From: Hyphomonas sp.
GTDB lineage: Bacteria > Pseudomonadota > Alphaproteobacteria > Caulobacterales > Hyphomonadaceae
NCBI GenBank assembly: GCA_002700305.1
Contig: PACZ01000019.1
Location: 1 to 64,000, forward strand
DNA: 64,000 nt
Reading direction: 5' to 3'
Below, piece by piece: positions 1-8,460 of this stretch (position 1 is its first letter; the number at the start of each line of letters is the position of its first letter). The notes under the pieces were generated by a model that worked only from the letters and a program-made list of their open reading frames with translations, searched no databases and was not told where the DNA came from. The position numbers were made by a program, and so were the translations under genes.

Positions 1-2
1 AA

Positions 3-80
3 TGGTCGGAGCGGCGGGATTCGAACCCACGACCCCTAGTCCCCCAGACTAGTGCGCTAACCGGACTGCGCCACGCTCCG
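3..80 (-). tRNA. tRNA-Pro (GGG anticodon)
   Basis: On the minus strand the seven-base acceptor stem CGGAGCG/CGCTCCG closes a full cloverleaf. The anticodon arm CTAGT-CTGGGGG-ACTAG gives anticodon GGG, and the T arm contains GTTCGAATC. The 3' CCA is encoded. It lies downstream of the MerR-like gene and ihfA, reading the same way. Confidence 0.95.
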
Positions 81-133
81 ACGAGAGCGGCTTGTAACCA
101 AGCCGCCCTATGTGTGCAACGAATTATGTGGGT

Positions 134-616
134 TCAGGCTGCGCGCCGTCCGAGTGCCGTGTCGATCCGGCTTTTGATGCCGGTCAGCTCCGTCAGCGCA
201 TCTTCCAGACGGGCACGCCGCGCATCGGTCAGCCCCTCGGCGGTTTCATCCGAAAAAGCCTTCGCGACGGTCTCCTGAAGGTCCCGCGCCGGGCTGCTGC
301 CTGCCGGAGCACCGGCCCCAAGTGTCGCCTCACCTGAAAGGACTGCCGCCATGCCCTGCTCTGCGATCAGGGCTTTTGCGCCTTTCAGCGTCATGCCGCG
401 TCCATGAACCAGGATCTGAATAGCTCGCAGCGCGTCGACGTCCTGCGGACGGAACATGCGGCGGCCATCCGGGCGTTTCACCGGGCGGACTTCCCGCGGA
501 AACTTGCTCTCCCAATAGCGGATGACATGCGTCTCGATGCCGAGTTCCGAAGCTGCTTCCCCGATGGACCGGAATGCGGTTGCGGATTTTTCGATTCGGG
601 CCCGGCTGGCGCTCAT
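134..616 (-). CDS. MerR-family transcriptional regulator next to ihfA
   Basis: A 160-residue protein with a MerR winged helix-turn-helix at about residues 14-80. The hallmark pattern is GIETHVIRYWESKFP followed by a wing with the RRMFRPQDV stretch. The C-terminal half has an Ala/Gly/Pro-rich linker and a helical end (about 125-158) that could dimerise. No metal-binding cysteines are present, so it is not one of the classical metal-sensing MerR proteins. It follows ihfA by about 20 bp on the same strand, a pairing common in Alphaproteobacteria. Its targets cannot be read from the sequence. The ATG at 616 is the only sensible start. Confidence 0.88.
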   Translation of the reverse strand: MSASRARIEKSATAFRSIGEAASELGIETHVIRYWESKFPREVRPVKRPDGRRMFRPQDVDALRAIQILVHGRGMTLKGAKALIAEQGMAAVLSGEATLGAGAPAGSSPARDLQETVAKAFSDETAEGLTDARRARLEDALTELTGIKSRIDTALGRRAA

Positions 617-636
617 GTCTGTTCCTTCCTGGATCG

Positions 637-930
637 CTATTTGTTGTCGACCTGCGCCTTCAGCATCGGCGAAGGGCGGAAAGTGACAACGCGCCGTGCG
701 GCGATCGTGGCCTCCTCCCCGGTTTTCGGATTACGGCCTTCGCGCGCAGCCTTGGACCGCACCACGAAATTGCCGAACCGGGAGAGCTTCACCTCATCTT
801 CATGCTCAAGGGCCGCGCCGATCATATCGAGCGTCCGGTCGAGCAAGTCCGACGATTCCTGCCGCGTCAGACCGACTTCGCTGACGATCTTGTCGGTCAC
901 TTCGGCGCGGGTGATGGTCTGGTTGGACAT
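637..930 (-). CDS. ihfA: Integration host factor subunit alpha
   Basis: A 97-residue HU/IHF-family protein, the usual length for IHF alpha. The start MSNQTITRAEVTDKI and the DNA-bending arm around residues 60-75, with RNPKTGEEATIAARRVVTFR, identify the alpha subunit. The proline in that arm intercalates into and kinks DNA in the family. It would pair with IhfB, which is not in this window, to bend DNA in transcription, replication and recombination. It sits between fabH and the MerR-like gene on the same strand, the conserved plsX-fabH-ihfA-merR order of Alphaproteobacteria. Confidence 0.96.
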   Translation of the reverse strand: MSNQTITRAEVTDKIVSEVGLTRQESSDLLDRTLDMIGAALEHEDEVKLSRFGNFVVRSKAAREGRNPKTGEEATIAARRVVTFRPSPMLKAQVDNK

Positions 931-1033
931 GGGATTCTCCCGATCTGGTTAAGATGTAGCCAAGGATTGTTAACGGATTACTAGCGCATCCGTCAGCTAA
1001 TATCCGTGAAATAATGGAGCTTGTCGCCTGATT

Positions 1034-2005
1034 TTAAAGGCGGAACAGGCTGGCACCCCAGGAAAAGCCGCCGCCCATTGCCTCTGACAGGATCAGGTCA
1101 CCCGGTTTCGCCCGGCCGGAACGAACCGCATGATTCAGTGCGAGCGGGATGGAAGCTGCCGACGTGTTGGCATGCTCCTGCACGGTGACGATCACTTTTT
1201 CCTCGGCAATGTTCATCTTCTTCGCCACGCCGTCCAGGATCCGTTTGTTGGCCTGGTGCGGCACGAACCAGTCAATGTCGTCACCACTCAGGCCGGTTTC
1301 GTCATAGATCGCCTGAATGGCGGACGAGATATTGGTCACGGCGTGGCGGAACACGCGGTTTCCTTCCATGCGAACATGCCCGATCGTGCCCGTGGAGCTT
1401 ACGCCCCCATCGACATAGAGCAGGTCTGACTTGGTGCCGTCGGTACGAATGTGGTGCGTGATCACGCCAGCCAGGTCATCGCCGGTCCACTCTTCGGCCT
1501 GAAGCACGGCTGCGCCGCCACCATCACCGAACAGGACACAGGTCCCCCGGTCCGACCAGTCGAGGATGCGTGTAAAGGTTTCCGCACCGATGACCAGCGC
1601 GGTGTTGAACAGCCCTTGCCGCAACATGGAGTCTGCGGTCGCCAGCGCGAAAAGAAAGCCGGAACAAACGGCCTGCACATCAAAAGCTGCGCCGCCTGTC
1701 ATGCCGAGCTTGGCCTGAACCGCCGTTGCCGTCGCCGGGAAAGTCTGATCCGGCGTCGTCGTTGCCAGCACAATCAGATCGACATCCGAAACGGGAATAC
1801 CCGCTGCCTCAAGCGCGGACCGGGCAGCTGCCGTCGCAATATCCGATGTGAGTTCGCCTTCGGCGGCGATGTGCCGGCGCTTGATGCCGGTCCGTTCCTG
1901 AATCCACTCATCCGACGTATCGACCATGGCCGATATGTCATCATTGGTCAGAACTTTCTCGGGAAGATAACCACCTGTCCCTCGGATAAAACTACGCCGT
2001 GCCAT
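1034..2005 (-). CDS. fabH: 3-oxoacyl-[acyl-carrier-protein] synthase III (KAS III)
   Basis: This 323-residue condensing enzyme joins acetyl-CoA to malonyl-ACP to start type II fatty acid synthesis in the cytoplasm. The Cys-His-Asn catalytic triad is visible: Cys114 in AVCSGF, His250 in VPHQAN and Asn280 in HANTS. The C-terminal [13 protein letters not shown] is typical of FabH. It lies 26 bp downstream of plsX on the same strand, so phospholipid-precursor and fatty-acid initiation genes are probably co-transcribed and translated together. Length and start match the family. Confidence 0.97.
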   Translation of the reverse strand: MARRSFIRGTGGYLPEKVLTNDDISAMVDTSDEWIQERTGIKRRHIAAEGELTSDIATAAARSALEAAGIPVSDVDLIVLATTTPDQTFPATATAVQAKLGMTGGAAFDVQAVCSGFLFALATADSMLRQGLFNTALVIGAETFTRILDWSDRGTCVLFGDGGGAAVLQAEEWTGDDLAGVITHHIRTDGTKSDLLYVDGGVSSTGTIGHVRMEGNRVFRHAVTNISSAIQAIYDETGLSGDDIDWFVPHQANKRILDGVAKKMNIAEEKVIVTVQEHANTSAASIPLALNHAVRSGRAKPGDLILSEAMGGGFSWGASLFRL

Positions 2006-2031
2006 GCTAGATCCCTTACAGAGCGGCCGTG

Positions 2032-3063
2032 TCAGCCCGCCGCACCTTTCTTCTGGATGCGTGCGAGGTTTGCAGCAACTTCTTCCGGATAATGGCTCGT
2101 GGCAAGGTCAGCGGCCAGACGGCAGGCAGTTGCAAACCCCTGGGCGTCGGTTCCGCCGTGGCTCTTCACAGAAACGCCGCCGAGCCCCAGGAGGACGCCG
2201 CCATTGGCGTTGCTCGGGTTCATCTGTTCACGGAGCTGTTTAAGCCCTGAGGCGGCCAGCACCGCACCTGCTTTCGTGGAAAGGTTTTTCGTCAGCGCCT
2301 CGCGCACGCGGGTCCCGAGCATACGGGCAACGCCTTCGCCGGTTTTCAGCGCCACATTGCCGGTAAAACCGTCCGTCACGACGACATCGACAGCGCCCAT
2401 GGAGATGTCATCCCCTTCCACGAAGCCGCGATAGTCAAGATCCAGTCCTGACGTGCGGAGCATTTCGTGCGCTTCGCGCACTTCATCATGCCCCTTCATT
2501 TCTTCGGAACCGATATTCAGGAGGCCGATCGTCGGACGTTCCTTGCCAAGCGTGGCGCGGGCATAGGCCTCGCCCATGATCGCGAAGGATACCAGCTGCG
2601 CCGCATCTGCTTCCACATTCGCCCCAACGTCGAGCACAACCGACCGTCCGGCGAGCGTCGGCCACATCGCGGTCATCGCCGGGCGGTGAACGCCATCCAT
2701 CTTGCGGAGCACAAGCATGGAGATTGCCATCAGCGCGCCGGTGTTGCCCGCCGAAACGGACGCATTGGCCCGGCCATCCTTGACCGCCTCCAGCGCATTC
2801 CACATGGACGATCCCTTGCCGCGGCGCAGGGCCTGGCTGGGTTTCATTTCACTGGTGATCTTGTGATCGCAGTGAATGATGTCGCACTGAGCGGACAGGC
2901 CGGCATAGGCTGCGACAAGCGGCGTCAGAGACGGCTCATCACCAAACAGCAGTATGCGCGTATTGGGGCGTTCGCGAAGGAACACAGCTACGCCATCGAC
3001 GATCACGCCTGGTGCGTGATCCCCGCCCATTGCATCAACTGACAGGATCGTTCCGCGAGTCAT
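2032..3063 (-). CDS. plsX: Phosphate acyltransferase PlsX
   Basis: A 343-residue PlsX that makes acyl-phosphate from acyl-ACP, the donor for glycerol-3-phosphate acylation by PlsY in phospholipid synthesis. Near the N terminus it carries the family signature [12 protein letters not shown], and later [14 protein letters not shown] and [13 protein letters not shown]. It is the second gene of the chaperone-plsX-fabH-ihfA-merR cluster. Only 56 bp separate it from the upstream bc1 chaperone gene. The DUF177/YceD gene that usually fills this spot in related genomes is absent. Confidence 0.97.
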   Translation of the reverse strand: MTRGTILSVDAMGGDHAPGVIVDGVAVFLRERPNTRILLFGDEPSLTPLVAAYAGLSAQCDIIHCDHKITSEMKPSQALRRGKGSSMWNALEAVKDGRANASVSAGNTGALMAISMLVLRKMDGVHRPAMTAMWPTLAGRSVVLDVGANVEADAAQLVSFAIMGEAYARATLGKERPTIGLLNIGSEEMKGHDEVREAHEMLRTSGLDLDYRGFVEGDDISMGAVDVVVTDGFTGNVALKTGEGVARMLGTRVREALTKNLSTKAGAVLAASGLKQLREQMNPSNANGGVLLGLGGVSVKSHGGTDAQGFATACRLAADLATSHYPEEVAANLARIQKKGAAG

Positions 3064-3119
3064 TGCGCCTTCCGGATTCGGGGTCTGGTGCGACCCGTCC
3101 GCGCTGTTTAAGGCGCGCC

Positions 3120-3692
3120 TCAGACCTTGGCAACGCCGCGTGTGTTTGTCGCAGGGAAGGTCGTCCAGGGCGCCTGCCCGTCCAGAAATACCTCAGAAGG
3201 GGCTGCCTCAAACGTATCTGCCAGCGCAGCAATGTGACCAGCAAGCTCTGCCTCTTGCCCCGGCATCGTGACGCCATTTCGCTTCAACATGTCCGAAAGG
3301 GCCGAAATCCGTTCGCTTTCGGGCCCGGACAGGCAAGCAGCTGTCGCCTGGCCTAGCCCGTAATAGTGCTCTCCCATCTTGCGGACTTTCCGAGCGATTG
3401 AGGCATCGCCTACCCCCGTCTCCCGCAAGGACGCATCGAAACCATCGAAAACGCGTGTGTGAATGTACTGAGGCAGGCGCTTCAGCGGCCTTTCCTGCCG
3501 GCGCGTCAGTTGCCAGACCAGAATGGCAGCATGGAGGCTCACCATCTGAACACGGTGGTCGAGGTCATCCGCCACGATGCCGGCAACATAGGCTTCGGGC
3601 GCCAGAGCTGCTGACATGAGACCACGATAGAGCGATGCCGCCCGCCGCTTCTGCTGTGCGGCGCCTTGAAAGGGGCTCCAGAAACCTGCCAA
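3120..3692 (-). CDS. Ubiquinol-cytochrome c chaperone family protein (CBP3-like)
   Basis: A 190-residue protein of the ubiquinol-cytochrome c chaperone family (Pfam PF03981, related to mitochondrial Cbp3). Recognisable parts are [17 protein letters not shown] near residue 21, [12 protein letters not shown] and [24 protein letters not shown], then [11 protein letters not shown] in the middle. In mitochondria Cbp3 helps mature cytochrome b of complex III; in bacteria the role is inferred. It is divergent from bamE across an 84-bp gap and heads the plsX cluster, as in other Alphaproteobacteria. Confidence 0.88.
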   Translation of the reverse strand: MAGFWSPFQGAAQQKRRAASLYRGLMSAALAPEAYVAGIVADDLDHRVQMVSLHAAILVWQLTRRQERPLKRLPQYIHTRVFDGFDASLRETGVGDASIARKVRKMGEHYYGLGQATAACLSGPESERISALSDMLKRNGVTMPGQEAELAGHIAALADTFEAAPSEVFLDGQAPWTTFPATNTRGVAKV

Positions 3693-3776
3693 TACTTGTT
3701 CTCCTGCACGCGCGTGCTTGCCAAAACCATCCCGCTGCCGCTAGGTCTGACGCGGACCACTATCAGGAGTTTGCCG

Positions 3777-4256
3777 ATGGCGCGACGCGCAATTCTGGCC
3801 GCAGGCCTCATGGCCCTTCCGCTGACCGCATGCCTGACACCCAGCCGCGACTATCACGGCTATGTGGCTGACGAAACGCAACCGGAAGAGATCCAGCCCG
3901 GCGAAGACACCCGGTCCACCGTCCTGGCGCAACTCGGCTCACCATCGACCAAGAGCCTGTTCGACGACAACACCTGGATCTACATGTCCGAACTTCAGGA
4001 GCGGATTGCTTTCTATCGTCCGAAAGTGAAAACGCGGAAAATCACGGCGATCAGCTTCGGCACCGACGACAAGGTGGAAGAAGTCCTCGAATATTCTGCC
4101 GAAGACGGCCAGGTGATCAATTACGCCTCCCGCGAGACGCCGACACGCGGCCGCGAACTCGGCCTCTGGGAGCAGATCTTCGGAACGGTCGGCAATGTGC
4201 GCCTGCCCAATTCCGACGAGATCACACCGGACAATCCGACCGGACGGCGGCGCTAA
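3777..4256 (+). CDS. bamE: Outer membrane protein assembly factor BamE (SmpA/OmlA lipoprotein)
   Basis: A 159-residue lipoprotein. The start at 3777 is chosen because AGGAG lies at 3765-3769 and because it gives a clean signal peptide ending in the lipobox LTAC (Cys19). The mature part has the BamE fold markers: GEDTRSTVLAQLGSPS near residue 47, then an aromatic YMSELQERIAFYRPKV strand, and a tail after residue 110. BamE stabilises the BAM complex that inserts beta-barrels in the outer membrane. A longer reading from 3666 would bury the signal peptide and has no ribosome site. Confidence 0.92.
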   Translation: MARRAILAAGLMALPLTACLTPSRDYHGYVADETQPEEIQPGEDTRSTVLAQLGSPSTKSLFDDNTWIYMSELQERIAFYRPKVKTRKITAISFGTDDKVEEVLEYSAEDGQVINYASRETPTRGRELGLWEQIFGTVGNVRLPNSDEITPDNPTGRRR

Positions 4257-4480
4257 ACGCGCATTGTGCGGCGCAACATTTGACCCCGTTTTCGCCTCCT
4301 CAGGGAATCTGAGCAAAATATAATTCGTAAAATTCGCCCGATCGGGATAAGTTAAGCTGCCAGCTCAAAAAGAGCGGCAGGGCGGCGCGACAGCCCCGGG
4401 CACTCCCGAGACAGCGGCCCGCTCACCCATGCGAGATTTGCCGAATGGCATATTTCGAAGGGATGCAAGGAGATTGGGTT

Positions 4481-4693
4481 ATGGCGATCAAGTTCTCCCT
4501 GTTCGGACGGCGCACAAGCGCGCCGAGTTCCAGAAAGTCCCGCGCCTATGCGTCGCTGAAAGATGCTGCTGCGGAGGCCGGACTTCTGCCACCAACGGAA
4601 GCGGTACAACACATCCGCGACCGCGCCCGTGAGAGGCTGGCACGCGCCGATCAGGCTTTTGATCAGTTTGAGGGATCAGAGAACGTAGGCTAA
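4481..4693 (+). CDS. Small basic hypothetical protein beside the stress-response locus
   Basis: A 70-residue protein I do not recognise. The ATG at 4481 has a strong AAGGAG at 4467-4472, which favours it over the upstream ATG at 4445. The N-terminal 25 residues are rich in Arg, Lys and Ser (FSLFGRRTSAPSSRKSRAYA). The C-terminal half is predicted helical and charged (AVQHIRDRARERLARADQAFD). No signal peptide or membrane segment is seen. It converges on ecfG with a gap of only 6 bp, so a link to the general stress response is possible but unproven. The good ribosome site is the main support for its being real. Confidence 0.6.
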   Translation: MAIKFSLFGRRTSAPSSRKSRAYASLKDAAAEAGLLPPTEAVQHIRDRARERLARADQAFDQFEGSENVG

Positions 4694-4699
4694 GCGTCC

Positions 4700-5341
4700 T
4701 CAGGCTGCGTTGAACAGTCCGCGCGCAAGCGACTCGATCTGAGCAATCAGGTCGATGTGGCCATTCTCCGTGCGGCTCTCATCGCGTGTCGAGCCGCCAA
4801 TCTGGCCGATATCCGCCCGCTCCATCTTATACACGACGGCTTCACGCGCACGGCTGACGCGGCTTTTGATCGTGCCGGCAGAGCAATTACAGATTTCGCC
4901 CGCTTCCTCATAAGTGTAGCCGGCCGCGACAACCAGGATCAGCGCTTCACGCTGCACATCCGGCAGATCGGTCATGGCTGCCTGCAGCACCCTGAAATCA
5001 ATTCGCGCATCAAGGTTGGCTGGAGCGACCAGCGTATTCTCGGCCACTTCCTGATCCAGCGGTGCCGAACGCCAGGAACGCCGGGAGTACTGATAGAACT
5101 CATTTCGCAAAATACGGAACAGCCAGGGCCGCATCGGAGCGGTTGGATCAAAGGAATCGACTGCCTGCCAGGCCTTCAGGCAGGTGTCCTGAACAAGATC
5201 ATCCGCAAGCTCCCGCTCGCGGCACAAACTGCGGGCGAACGCTCGCAACTCCGGAATCAGCCGTTCAAGCTCATCAACAAACGACCATTCATTCACAGAA
5301 TCCGGTAGTTCATCCTGACGAACCGGGTTCACTCTGGTCAA
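4700..5341 (-). CDS. ecfG: ECF sigma factor of the EcfG (ECF15) type, general stress response
   Basis: A 213-residue ECF sigma factor. Region sigma-2 spans about residues 25-90 (LIPELRAFARSLCRERELADDLVQDTCLKAW, then RPWLFRILRNEFY). Region sigma-4 spans about 115-175 (LPDVQREALILVVAAGYTYEEAGEI and GTIKSRVSRAR). It directs RNA polymerase to GGAAC-N16-17-CGTT promoters in the family. The start is a TTG at 5341, one base after the nepR stop, with AAGGGA in the end of nepR; GTG at 5332 is an alternative. The nepR-ecfG pair next to divergent phyR is the classical alphaproteobacterial arrangement. Confidence 0.93.
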   Translation of the reverse strand: MTRVNPVRQDELPDSVNEWSFVDELERLIPELRAFARSLCRERELADDLVQDTCLKAWQAVDSFDPTAPMRPWLFRILRNEFYQYSRRSWRSAPLDQEVAENTLVAPANLDARIDFRVLQAAMTDLPDVQREALILVVAAGYTYEEAGEICNCSAGTIKSRVSRAREAVVYKMERADIGQIGGSTRDESRTENGHIDLIAQIESLARGLFNAA

Positions 5342-5342
5342 A

Positions 5343-5552
5343 TCAGCGTCCCTTCTTCTGTTGTTCCGCAGCGCGTAACTGGCTCAGCAAGTCTTGCAAC
5401 TTCTCTGGCATCGGTTCGTCGACAACCGGCGCGAAGCTCTCGCGCAGAGCCTCGCCGATCGCGCCCTCCAGCCATCCTCGTGAGAGTTTTTCCGGTGTCG
5501 TACATACGAACGAGCTCTCTGCCGCCTCCCGCGACCTTGCCAATTTCCCCAA
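5343..5552 (-). CDS. nepR: NepR-family anti-sigma factor
   Basis: The conserved NepR core is at the C terminus: WLEGAIGEALRESFAPVVDEP followed by MPEKLQDLLSQLR. NepR binds EcfG and holds it inactive until phosphorylated PhyR takes NepR away. The open frame extends back to an ATG at 5702, giving 119 residues, but NepR proteins are usually about 60-70 long. That upstream ATG also lies inside the phyR promoter. I prefer the TTG at 5552, which follows GGGGA by 8 bases and gives 69 residues. There is no in-frame ATG in the right place. It is coupled to ecfG with a one-base gap. Confidence 0.85.
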   Translation of the reverse strand: MGKLARSREAAESSFVCTTPEKLSRGWLEGAIGEALRESFAPVVDEPMPEKLQDLLSQLRAAEQQKKGR

Positions 5553-5684
5553 AACAACTGTCCCCACAATTTGCCTATGTCGACCGGGAGCATACCCGAG
5601 CACCTCTTGGTCGCAGATTTGTCTGATTCTTGCCACCTCGAGGTTAAGGATTTGTTCTTGAAGCGCAGATTCATTCAGAGGAAC

Positions 5685-5709
5685 GGAACAAAATGGTTCC
5701 ATTCTCGTT
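5685..5709 (+). promoter_or_regulatory. EcfG-type promoter driving phyR
   Basis: GGAAC at 5685-5689, a spacer of exactly 16 bases, then CGTT at 5706-5709. This is a perfect match to the alphaproteobacterial EcfG consensus, reading toward phyR, whose GTG start is at 5763. It suggests that EcfG turns on its own release factor. I found no correctly spaced copy on the opposite strand for nepR-ecfG. Confidence 0.85.
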
Positions 5710-5762
5710 TTGGTATCCTATGGAATCCAAGATAAAATAAACTATCGGCAAAGGACGCCTGC

Positions 5763-6521
5763 GTGCTCTACGAACTGATAACCAAGGAACTACCTTTCAT
5801 GCGCCGGTATGCGCGCGCCATGACGGGCGATCAGATGGCGGGGGACCTGTGCGTCGAGACCATGCTGCAGGAGCATGCTCTCAAGCCTCAGCCGGCAGAT
5901 GCCCCCCTCCCGGCAGATCGCGCAGCCCTGTTCGGCCTCCTTGACTCAATCATTGTGGATCCGGCGCGGCATCCGGAGCTGGACACGCCGCTGCCCTCGC
6001 TTGGAAAGCTTTCCTCGCTATCCCGGCGCGCACTCTTTCTGACCGCTGTCGAGCAATTCGAGAAACACGTTGCGGCAGAGATTCTGGGGATCGAACCAGA
6101 AGAACTGGAAGACACGCTGAAGAAGGCCGAACTAAACCTCGCCTCTTCGCTCGCAACCGAGGTGCTGATCATCGAGGATGAGCCGATGATTGCATTCCAA
6201 CTGAAGGAAATTATCGAGAGTCTCGGACACAAACTGGTTGCAAGGGCTCAGACCCGTGAAGAAGCCGTGCAGGAAGCGCGCACGAAGAAACCCGGACTGA
6301 TGCTGATCGACATCCAGCTCGCAGACGGCTCTTCCGGCCTTGATGCAATGGATGAAATCATGGAATTCCATCAGGCGCCCAGCATCGTCATCACGGCATA
6401 TCCTGAACGCCTGCTAGCTGGCCGGGCCAATGAACCCGCCTTTCTCATCCCGAAACCATTCCGGGCCGATCATGTGAAGACGGTGATCAGTCAGGCCTTG
6501 CTGACGCAATCCGCCTCTTAA
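5763..6521 (+). CDS. phyR: PhyR: sigma-like response regulator, anti-anti-sigma factor
   Basis: A 252-residue protein with the unique PhyR layout. Residues 1-125 form an ECF-sigma-like domain that mimics EcfG and binds NepR. Residues 133-248 form a receiver domain with acidic pocket Glu138/Asp139/Glu140, phospho-acceptor Asp183 (LIDIQ), Thr211 and Lys231. Phosphorylation frees the sigma-like half to capture NepR. The start is GTG at 5763 with AAAGGA 8 bases upstream. It is preceded by an EcfG promoter and overlaps the stop of the convergent kinase gene by four bases. Confidence 0.96.
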   Translation: MLYELITKELPFMRRYARAMTGDQMAGDLCVETMLQEHALKPQPADAPLPADRAALFGLLDSIIVDPARHPELDTPLPSLGKLSSLSRRALFLTAVEQFEKHVAAEILGIEPEELEDTLKKAELNLASSLATEVLIIEDEPMIAFQLKEIIESLGHKLVARAQTREEAVQEARTKKPGLMLIDIQLADGSSGLDAMDEIMEFHQAPSIVITAYPERLLAGRANEPAFLIPKPFRADHVKTVISQALLTQSAS

Positions 6522-7564
6522 TCGCTTGCCAGCCAGTTCTCGTCCTGATCGCCGTCATCAATGATGATCTCCACCGGCACAATATATTCAATGGTAAGGC
6601 CCGTATCGCGATAGGTTCGCTTCACCCTTGCATTTGGCAACATGTCCGTCAGGCGGGTACCGAACCCCTTCTTATCAGGCGGCTTGATTCCAGTCAGCCC
6701 TGACTCCACCCACAACACCTGCAATTCATTCCCGACGACAGCCCATTCGACGTCAAGCCGCCCTTCAGGACGCGAAAAGCAGCCATGACGCACCGCATTC
6801 GTCACAAACTCGTGGATGACCATACCGCCGTCCTTGGACGACTTCACAGTCAACTGAACATCGTCCCCTGACAGACTATACTGAATGTTCCGCTTGGCTG
6901 CGACCTGTGCCAACTCATCTTCGAACAATTCACGGAGGCGGAGCCCCTTCAGCCCGTCTGCAGACATGCGGCTGTAGATACGGGCCATTGAGTCCACACG
7001 CGAACAAAAGTCTTCCGTATACTGCTCTACAGAGGCTGCGGACAGGCTTGTAATTCTGGCTGTTGCCAGGATGACCGACACAAAATTTTTAACCCGGTGG
7101 TCCAGCTCCGTGGCCATGACATCGTGACTTTTCTGGAGTTCCACCAGATGAGTAACATCTTCCGCACGCTGCACAAGGTGCCGAACTTGCCCGTCCGGTC
7201 CGAAGATAGGCTCTTGAGTCGTTTGCCAGTGAACAGTTCTGGGGCGCCCCTCCTCATCCGTTAGCACACTGGTGTGAACATCCGAACGTGTCACTTCCCC
7301 CTGAAAAGACAGACTGCATTTCCGCTGGAAGGACAACTCGTGATCGGACGGCGCCTTGTAAACATCGAAAACATATTTCCCCAGCAAGTCATCAATCGGC
7401 ATGCCGATGGCTTCACAGTAAGCCTGATTGGCATAGACGTACCGGAGGTCGCGGTTGATCGCCATGGTCGGGACCAATGACTGATCCACAAAACCGGCAA
7501 CATCTTCCTGCGTGAGTTCGTCAACCTGCGCGTCAGACCGTTTTTGGAGTGGAATGTCCGGCAT
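6518..7564 (-). CDS. PAS-domain HWE/HisKA_2-type sensor histidine kinase, likely PhyR kinase
   Basis: A 348-residue soluble kinase. A PAS domain covers about residues 25-140 (VPTMAINRDLRYVYANQAYCEAIG and a C-terminal GPDGQVRHLVQRAEDVT). The phosphorylated His156 lies in ELDHRVKNF, followed by an ATPase domain with HEFVTNAVRHG at 251-261, a VEW motif and KKGFGTRL. These are HWE/HisKA_2 features, the family that contains the known PhyR kinases. No membrane segment is seen, so the signal is cytoplasmic. The ATG at 7564 has GAGG 9 bases upstream; GTG at 7579 is an alternative. It converges on phyR, sharing stop-codon bases. Confidence 0.92.
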   Translation of the reverse strand: MPDIPLQKRSDAQVDELTQEDVAGFVDQSLVPTMAINRDLRYVYANQAYCEAIGMPIDDLLGKYVFDVYKAPSDHELSFQRKCSLSFQGEVTRSDVHTSVLTDEEGRPRTVHWQTTQEPIFGPDGQVRHLVQRAEDVTHLVELQKSHDVMATELDHRVKNFVSVILATARITSLSAASVEQYTEDFCSRVDSMARIYSRMSADGLKGLRLRELFEDELAQVAAKRNIQYSLSGDDVQLTVKSSKDGGMVIHEFVTNAVRHGCFSRPEGRLDVEWAVVGNELQVLWVESGLTGIKPPDKKGFGTRLTDMLPNARVKRTYRDTGLTIEYIVPVEIIIDDGDQDENWLASD

Positions 7565-7718
7565 CGCCGAAGACCTCACTAAATTGTTCGATGTAAGAGA
7601 CGTTATTCTAGCCGTATCCTGGAACGAGAGTCTGTATTTCTGGTTTAAATATCCGACATACAGAGAAGTGACTGCCTGGCGCAGCCACTCTCAAGACCAG
7701 ATTTCTCTGCATTTATAA

Positions 7719-7793
7719 TGGAGCGGGCGAAGAGATTCGAACTCTCGACCCCAACCTTGGCAAGGTTGTGCTCTACCCCTGAGCTACGCCCGC
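7719..7793 (-). tRNA. tRNA-Gly (GCC anticodon)
   Basis: On the minus strand GCGGGCG pairs with CGCCCGC to form the acceptor stem. The anticodon arm CAACC-TTGCCAA-GGTTG gives anticodon GCC, and the T arm contains GTTCGAATC. The 3' CCA is encoded at 7719-7721. The 75-base length is normal. Confidence 0.96.
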
Positions 7794-7890
7794 GTCCTAT
7801 AGGGTGTCCGGCAACCGGGGCTGCCGAGAGGCGTGATTAAGCGCATAGCGAACGGCTTTGCAAGGCCGAATTTCTGCCTCACTGCACAAA

Positions 7891-8355
7891 TCACCCGCGG
7901 AGCACAGGACGGATCTGATCCGGCCGCACTTCACGCCCTTCTATATCGACAAAGGCTGCCCTTATGGCCGACTTGGAGCCTGCGCGGGTGAAGCTGATGG
8001 GCGGCGGCTCCCCCTGGCCCAGCCAGGCATCTCCCCATTGCGTCAGCCCGATCAGAATCGGTCTCAGCGAGAGTCCCATCGGCGATAGGACGTATTCCGG
8101 CCGGGACCGCTTGCCGGGCGATTTATACGGGCGTTTGGCCAGCAGGCCGTCGTCCACCAGCTTCTTGAGCCGGCCTGACAGCACGGTTCTGGGGCAGCCG
8201 AGCTCGGCCTGAAAATCGTCGAAGCGCCGGACGCCATAAAGCGCGGCGCGGAGAATGAGCAACGTCCAGCGGTCCCCGACCACATCGATGGCTTTGGCAA
8301 GATTGCAGGCATCCGGTTGGACCGGTGAACGGCGGGCGAGAGGAATCTGCGTCAT
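7891..8355 (-). CDS. HxlR-family winged-helix transcriptional regulator
   Basis: A 154-residue regulator. The HxlR winged helix is at about residues 16-105: Cys17 in DACNLAKAIDVVGDRW, then LLILRAALYGVRRFDDFQ and VLSGRLKKLVDDGLL. The C-terminal 50 residues are an extension of unknown use. The ATG at 8355 is chosen because AGGAG lies 7 bases upstream. It is divergent from the phytase-like gene across 105 bp that contain the palindrome TTCGCGAA at 8397-8404, a possible but unproven operator. HxlR proteins often sense redox state or electrophiles through the N-terminal cysteine. Confidence 0.88.
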   Translation of the reverse strand: MTQIPLARRSPVQPDACNLAKAIDVVGDRWTLLILRAALYGVRRFDDFQAELGCPRTVLSGRLKKLVDDGLLAKRPYKSPGKRSRPEYVLSPMGLSLRPILIGLTQWGDAWLGQGEPPPISFTRAGSKSAIRAAFVDIEGREVRPDQIRPVLRG

Positions 8356-8460
8356 GCCAGACTCCTGAATGGGTTCGCATTTGAAATCCAGACTTGTTCG
8401 CGAAGCCTTCACGTTTTTGCCGCATGGGACCGGAAGATACTCCAGAACACCGAGGTTCCG

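Noticed and set aside
4352-4612. An 86-codon open frame on the minus strand near the small gene
   Set aside because: No ribosome site or domain, and it overlaps the better-supported gene at 4481.
5680-5700. GGAAC and CGTT elements on the minus strand as a promoter for nepR-ecfG
   Set aside because: Only 10 bases separate them, not 16-17, so EcfG would not use them.
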